This document shows, one piece after another, positions 28,260 to 32,217 of a stretch of 32,217 nucleotides of DNA. The notes under the pieces are model-generated. The model was given only the letters and a program-made list of their open reading frames with translations. It made no database searches and had not been told where the DNA came from. How positions within the stretch are numbered: position 1 is the first letter of the stretch; every line of letters starts with the position of its first letter. Source of the DNA: Polynucleobacter meluiroseus. GTDB lineage: Bacteria > Pseudomonadota > Gammaproteobacteria > Burkholderiales > Burkholderiaceae. The DNA is taken from contig CAMBBT010000005.1 of the NCBI GenBank assembly GCA_945864455.1, forward strand, positions 1 through 32,217, given 5' to 3'. Position numbers and translations under genes: made by a program.

Positions 28260-30869
28260 CTAGTTACCCAATGCCTTACCTATTACTTCCCGAGCATCTG
28301 GAGAGAGGGTTTGGCAGGCTGCAACGCGCTCTAAGGCCGATTTCATCTTGCCTTGATAGGGCTGGGCAAATAGGCGCCAGCGATCTAGAGCCCTGGCTAA
28401 ACGGGCTGCAACTTGAGGGTTGATGGGATCTAGAGTCAGAACACTATCGGCCCAAAATTCATAGCCACTGCCATCCGCCTGATGAAAACTGGCTGGATTG
28501 TTGGAACAGAAAGCATGAATTACGCTTCGCACTCGATTTGGATTATTCATTTTGAATGCAGGGTGCTGGCGTAATTTCTTCACATCGCTCAGAGTTGACT
28601 CAAGGCCATCAACCGGTGGGCGGCTCGATTGCAAGCCAAACCATTTATCAATCACTAGTGCATCGTTTGTAAAGCGTTCATAGAAATCGTTCAAGCAATC
28701 TGTTGCTTCCTTAGCCCCATGAATGACTAATCCAGCTAAAGCAGCATAACGATCGGTCATATTATCGGCAATACGGTGTTGATTGACTGCCATCGGCGCC
28801 CAAACAGCAGTATTAGCTTCAAGCAACACACCCAGAGCCAAGTTTTTTAAAGCCCGCTTACCTGCATCTATCGCATCTGACTTGAACGGTCCAGGTGTTT
28901 GCATTTGTTGATAGAGGGCAGCCCATTCCATCTGCAACTGTTTAGCAATTTCCCTACGGAAAGCACGGCGCGCGGTAAAGATTTTCTGTGGATCTACGCT
29001 AGTGCACTGCTCATATAGATAAGTTTCAGCAGGTAGTGTTAAAGCCAGCTCCTTGAAGGCTGGATCTAACATCGGATCCATCAAGAGATTGCGATAGGCA
29101 TCAATCAATTTAGCATCAGGCAAGCGATGATTCAAAATCATTTGCATGGCCAACTTCTGACCAGCTTCCCAGCGATTAAATGCATCATCATCACTTGAAA
29201 ATAGGGTCAGGAGATCTGCCTCACTTTGCTCGAAGTCTAAATTAATCGGGGCCGAGAAATTTCTGTTGATAGAAAGTACTGGACGCTCGTCAACATTGTC
29301 AAAAGTCCAAGATTGACTTGCCTGAGTTAATTCTAATAATTGCTCTACTTGATCATCACTCTTGGTAATCAAACGCATCTTTAATGGAATGTGAAACGGT
29401 TTCTTCTCTGGCTGCCCCGGGCTTGCCGCGCAACTTTGGGTCAATGTGATCTGATATTGTTTTTTTACTGCATCGTAATGCTCTTGGACTTTTATCCTTG
29501 GAGTACCTGCTTGGCTATACCAATTTCTGAACTGGGTAAGATCTCTACCATTAGCGTCTGCCATTGCCATTAAGAAGTCATCACAAGTGACAGCTTGACC
29601 ATCATGGCGCTTGAAATATAAATCCATACCCTTGCGAAAGCCCTCTTTACCTAGCAAGGTCTGATACATCCGCACTACCTCAGAGCCTTTTTCATAGACG
29701 GTCACGGTATAGAAGTTACTGATCTCCTGATATTCATCAGGACGAATTGGGTGAGCCATCGGACCCGCGTCTTCAGGGAACTGAAGTTGGCGAAGCAAAC
29801 GCACATCCTCAATGCGCTTCACTGCCCTACCGGATTCACTACCCATTTGATCGGCAGAAAACTCTTGATCTCTAAACACAGTGAGACCCTCTTTCAGGGA
29901 TAGCTGGAACCAATCTTGGCAGGTCACTCGATTACCGGTCCAGTTATGGAAGTACTCATGGGCAACGACGCTCTCAATATTGGCAAAGTCGGCATCTGTT
30001 GCAGTTTCTGGCTGGGCTAAGACAAACTTGGTATTGAAGATATTCAAACCCTTGTTCTCCATCGCGCCCATATTGAAGTCACCTACAGCCACAATCATGA
30101 AGCGCTCTAAATCGAGCTCTAGACCGAAACGTTTTTCATCCCAATGTATTGAAGCAATTAAAGAATCCATGGCATGATGGGTCTTCTTGAGATCATGGGG
30201 CTCTACCCAGATTTGTAATAGCTTCTTAGCACCGCTACTGGTAGTAATGGTCTCTTCTATGCACTCCAACTTACCGGCTACCAAGGCAAATAAATACGAT
30301 GGTTTCGGAAAAGGGTCTTCCCAGATAGCGCTATGCCAACCATTCGGCAATTTTTCAGTATTTAATAAGTTGCCATTGGATAAAAGCACTGGGTATTGCG
30401 CTTCACGCGCCCGCAAAGTCACGCGGTAACGTGCCATCACATCAGGGCGATCTAAGAAATAAGTAATCTTTCTAAAACCCTCAGACTCACATTGAGTAAA
30501 GAAGTTGCCATTAGAAACATACAACCCCATCAGGGAGGTATTTTTATCTGGCGCACAGACACAAATGATTTCAACAATGAACTTCTCTTTACCCTCTTTT
30601 GGCAAAGAATGAATTGTCAGAAAATCAGGGGTAAGCTCAAAGTGACGATGAGCCTCACCGTTAATACGCAAACTCACAAACTCTAATTCTTGGCCTACCA
30701 AAACTAAGGGTACCCCAGCCTCAAAACTCTTACCCGGTAATACCTCAATCCGACTCTTCACAATCGTGCGCGCAGGATCTAAAGCGATATCAAGCTCTAC
30801 TTGATCAAAGGTGTAAACAGGAGGGCGGTATTCGAGCCGACGAAAGCTCTGTGGCAGATCAGTTTTCAT
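28260..30869 (-). CDS. pepN: Aminopeptidase N (M1 family)
   Basis: PepN is a zinc metallopeptidase that removes N-terminal residues from peptides in the cytoplasm. The 869 residues match the proteobacterial PepN type. The substrate-recognition GAMEN is at 268-272 and the zinc site HEYFH at 304-308, with Glu305 as catalytic base and Glu327 (LKEGLTV) as third ligand. The N-terminal 200 residues form the beta saddle, and the C-terminal half is helical (the DUF3458/ARM-like part). No signal peptide is present. No obvious ribosome binding site precedes the ATG. It ends 18 bp from the VapB-like gene and is preceded by a GDT1-family exporter gene on the same strand 49 bp upstream, so the two could be one unit. 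Confidence 0.96.
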   Translation of the reverse strand: MKTDLPQSFRRLEYRPPVYTFDQVELDIALDPARTIVKSRIEVLPGKSFEAGVPLVLVGQELEFVSLRINGEAHRHFELTPDFLTIHSLPKEGKEKFIVEIICVCAPDKNTSLMGLYVSNGNFFTQCESEGFRKITYFLDRPDVMARYRVTLRAREAQYPVLLSNGNLLNTEKLPNGWHSAIWEDPFPKPSYLFALVAGKLECIEETITTSSGAKKLLQIWVEPHDLKKTHHAMDSLIASIHWDEKRFGLELDLERFMIVAVGDFNMGAMENKGLNIFNTKFVLAQPETATDADFANIESVVAHEYFHNWTGNRVTCQDWFQLSLKEGLTVFRDQEFSADQMGSESGRAVKRIEDVRLLRQLQFPEDAGPMAHPIRPDEYQEISNFYTVTVYEKGSEVVRMYQTLLGKEGFRKGMDLYFKRHDGQAVTCDDFLMAMADANGRDLTQFRNWYSQAGTPRIKVQEHYDAVKKQYQITLTQSCAASPGQPEKKPFHIPLKMRLITKSDDQVEQLLELTQASQSWTFDNVDERPVLSINRNFSAPINLDFEQSEADLLTLFSSDDDAFNRWEAGQKLAMQMILNHRLPDAKLIDAYRNLLMDPMLDPAFKELALTLPAETYLYEQCTSVDPQKIFTARRAFRREIAKQLQMEWAALYQQMQTPGPFKSDAIDAGKRALKNLALGVLLEANTAVWAPMAVNQHRIADNMTDRYAALAGLVIHGAKEATDCLNDFYERFTNDALVIDKWFGLQSSRPPVDGLESTLSDVKKLRQHPAFKMNNPNRVRSVIHAFCSNNPASFHQADGSGYEFWADSVLTLDPINPQVAARLARALDRWRLFAQPYQGKMKSALERVAACQTLSPDAREVIGKALGN

Positions 30870-30918
30870 GGTTTTATTTTAAGCCTTAGCACAGAAGGTT
30901 GCTGACCCTTCATGCTCG

Positions 30919-31494
30919 CTAACTCCAGATCAGCGTGGCGATGCCAATCGCAATAAAGGTGACCGCAGCAACCGCATGTACCCACTTGATCGGCATACGT
31001 TTAGTGAATTTTTGACCAAGCCAGACTGCTGGGGCATTAGCCAACATCATCCCCAATGTGGTGCCAACTGTAACTGAGAAGACATCCTCATATCGTGCGC
31101 CCAAGGCAATAGTCGCAATTTGAGTCTTATCGCCCATCTCGGCCAAGAAGAATAATCCCACCGTCAGCAAAAATACTTGCCATGCACGATCTACTACCTT
31201 TGAGCTTGCAGCGTCATCAATATGATCTGGAACTAAGAGCCATAAACCAATTCCTAAAAAGCTCAAGCCCAGAATCCAGCGCATTACATCTGGAGAAAGC
31301 AAAGTAGTGAGCCAGTGACCTAACAAAGCAGCACATGCATGATTAGCAATGGTGGCGATGAATATTCCAGCAATGATAGCCAGGGCCTGCTTTGGGTAAC
31401 GCGCAGCCAACATCAAAGAGAGCAGTTGGGTTTTATCGCCCATCTCTGCCAAGGCCACAACCCCAGTAGAGAGAGCTAGAGCAGAAAAATCCAT
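30919..31494 (-). CDS. GDT1/TMEM165-family (UPF0016) cation exporter
   Basis: This 191-residue membrane protein has two repeated halves, each with three hydrophobic segments and the family's signature EMGDKTQ: Glu17 onward and Glu119 onward. The two acidic motifs come together to form the ion path. Bacterial members (MneA/MntX-like) export Mn2+; eukaryotic GDT1 moves Ca2+/Mn2+ against H+. Mn2+ export is the best guess here. Many proteobacterial members are controlled by a yybP-ykoY manganese riboswitch, but the short leader here does not show the conserved bases of that element; it has a long hairpin instead. It lies between ald and pepN on the minus strand. Confidence 0.9.
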   Translation of the reverse strand: MDFSALALSTGVVALAEMGDKTQLLSLMLAARYPKQALAIIAGIFIATIANHACAALLGHWLTTLLSPDVMRWILGLSFLGIGLWLLVPDHIDDAASSKVVDRAWQVFLLTVGLFFLAEMGDKTQIATIALGARYEDVFSVTVGTTLGMMLANAPAVWLGQKFTKRMPIKWVHAVAAVTFIAIGIATLIWS

Positions 31495-31524
31495 GAATAT
31501 CTGGGCCTAGTAAGTTGCTGATTA

Positions 31525-31565
31525 AATAGTGCGATGGGCTAGTTTAAATCCCCCAACGCACTATT
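31525..31565. other. Long hairpin between ald and the GDT1-family gene
   Basis: AATAGTGCG (31525-31533) pairs with CGCACTATT (31557-31565). After one A-A mismatch, TGGG pairs with CCCA, giving 13 base pairs around a 13-nt loop. Read on the minus strand only three T's follow, so it is a weak terminator at best for ald; it may instead be a leader structure of the exporter gene. A second, shorter repeat TAGCCT/AGGCTA (31593-31613) overlaps the ald stop. Confidence 0.6.
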
Positions 31566-31610
31566 CTTACACAGCACTCGCACACCACTGATTAGCCTTA
31601 TGCAATGAGG

Positions 31611-32217
31611 CTAGACCCTCAGCAGATCCTCTGCAGAGGAAAAAGCTAATCCCTGAGCTTGAGCGACTGGTTTAGATGTCAGTAAGCCTTTGTGTATGCT
31701 CAAACCATTCCGCAAGTGATGGTCAATTGATAAAGCGTTTATAAACCCTCGATTAGCTAAAGCTTCTACAAACGGATAAGTAGCATTGGTTAAGGCAAAA
31801 GTAGATGTTCTAGCAACAGCACCAGGCATATTGGCTACACAGTAATGCAACACACCATCTACCAGGAATGTAGGGTCGGCGTGCGTAGTAGGTCTAGAGG
31901 TTTCAAAGCAACCGCCTTGATCAATTGCTACATCCACCACGACCGATCCTGACTTCATCTTTTTCACCATCTCATGCGTAATCAACTTTGGCGCAGTACC
32001 ACCAGGTAAAAGAACTGCGCCAATCACAACATCTGCATCGCATACCTCTTGTTCAATCAATAGATTATCAGAGTAAAAAGTGCGCACTCGGTTGCCATAC
32101 AACATATCTATTTGACGCAGGCGATCAATATCCCGATCAAAGATACAAACATTCGCACCCAGACCTACTGCCATCTGTAAAGCATTACGACCCACTACCC
32201 CACCACCCAGAATGACA
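31611..32217 (-). CDS. ald: Alanine dehydrogenase (C-terminal part; start lies beyond the window)
   Basis: The frame runs off the right edge, so about the last 202 residues are visible. The part begins with the NAD-binding loop VILGGGVVGRNALQMAVGLG, followed by IFDRD, whose Asp binds the adenosine ribose. Later motifs are VIGAVLLPGG, VVDVAIDQGGCFETS with the catalytic-region Asp, and HYCVANMPGAVARTST. These belong to NAD+-dependent alanine dehydrogenase, which interconverts alanine with pyruvate and ammonia. The C-terminal end is intact. The internal GTG at 32195 is not a start; the frame continues upstream through conserved sequence. Confidence 0.94.
   Translation of the reverse strand, partial: VILGGGVVGRNALQMAVGLGANVCIFDRDIDRLRQIDMLYGNRVRTFYSDNLLIEQEVCDADVVIGAVLLPGGTAPKLITHEMVKKMKSGSVVVDVAIDQGGCFETSRPTTHADPTFLVDGVLHYCVANMPGAVARTSTFALTNATYPFVEALANRGFINALSIDHHLRNGLSIHKGLLTSKPVAQAQGLAFSSAEDLLRV

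Noticed and set aside
31495-31610. yybP-ykoY manganese riboswitch before the GDT1-family gene
   Set aside because: I looked for the conserved GGGGAGUA-type core and paired arms and did not find them; only a simple hairpin is visible.

Overview
The window looks like the chromosome of a small-genome freshwater betaproteobacterium of the Burkholderiaceae, most likely Polynucleobacter or a close relative. This is inferred from gene content and protein sequence: an ftsK-lolA-serS run, nadE-glnB, a Bug/tripartite tricarboxylate transporter, a tandem pair of cyanophycin synthetases beside an ABC transporter and a DUF1854 protein, and moderate base composition. No database search was possible. Coding density is very high, and almost all of the window is housekeeping or metabolic genes.

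Layout. (1) 1-4.7 kb: the 3' end of a PIN-domain (VapC-like) toxin gene meets the minus-strand operon ftsK > lolA > serS with no gap. (2) 4.7-6.5 kb: trxB diverges from ftsK across 39 bp. A BrnT-type toxin / HTH antitoxin module follows, enclosed by two identical 35-bp copies of a bidirectional terminator. (3) 6.5-9.2 kb: two pyrophosphatases, membrane H+-pumping hppA and soluble ppa, diverge from a 171-bp region rich in repeats. (4) 9.3-13.1 kb: nadE-glnB, converging on a RodZ-like membrane HTH protein and an orphan FixJ/NarL-type response regulator. (5) 13.3-18.8 kb: ilvD, a periplasmic PCu(A)C copper chaperone, and a tctC-tctB-tctA uptake system with an internal terminator. (6) 19.0-26.9 kb: tRNA-Thr(CGU) and the cyanophycin island, with ABC transporter and DUF1854 protein on the minus strand and two cyanophycin synthetase genes on the plus strand. 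(7) 26.9-32.2 kb: fbp, an overlooked 58-residue VapB-like orphan antitoxin, pepN, a GDT1/TMEM165-type cation exporter and the 3' part of ald.

How the genes work together. The cyanophycin island is the most interesting part. The two synthetase subunits appear to have decayed in complementary ways. The first keeps an HxxEH site in its N domain but has a broken, shortened Mur-ligase domain and an eroded ATP-grasp domain. The second keeps both ATP-using domains but has lost the second histidine of the HxxEH site. They are translationally linked (stop codon directly followed by a TTG start) and probably form one heteromeric enzyme. The divergent ABC transporter carries an extra N-terminal domain and a four-cysteine zinc-ribbon-like insert of unknown purpose. 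No cyanophycinase is present here.

The other accessory signals are three toxin-antitoxin remnants or modules (PIN fragment, BrnT/HTH, orphan VapB), several near-leaderless promoter arrangements, frequent TTG starts, and a cluster of palindromes around the response regulator and RodZ-like genes.
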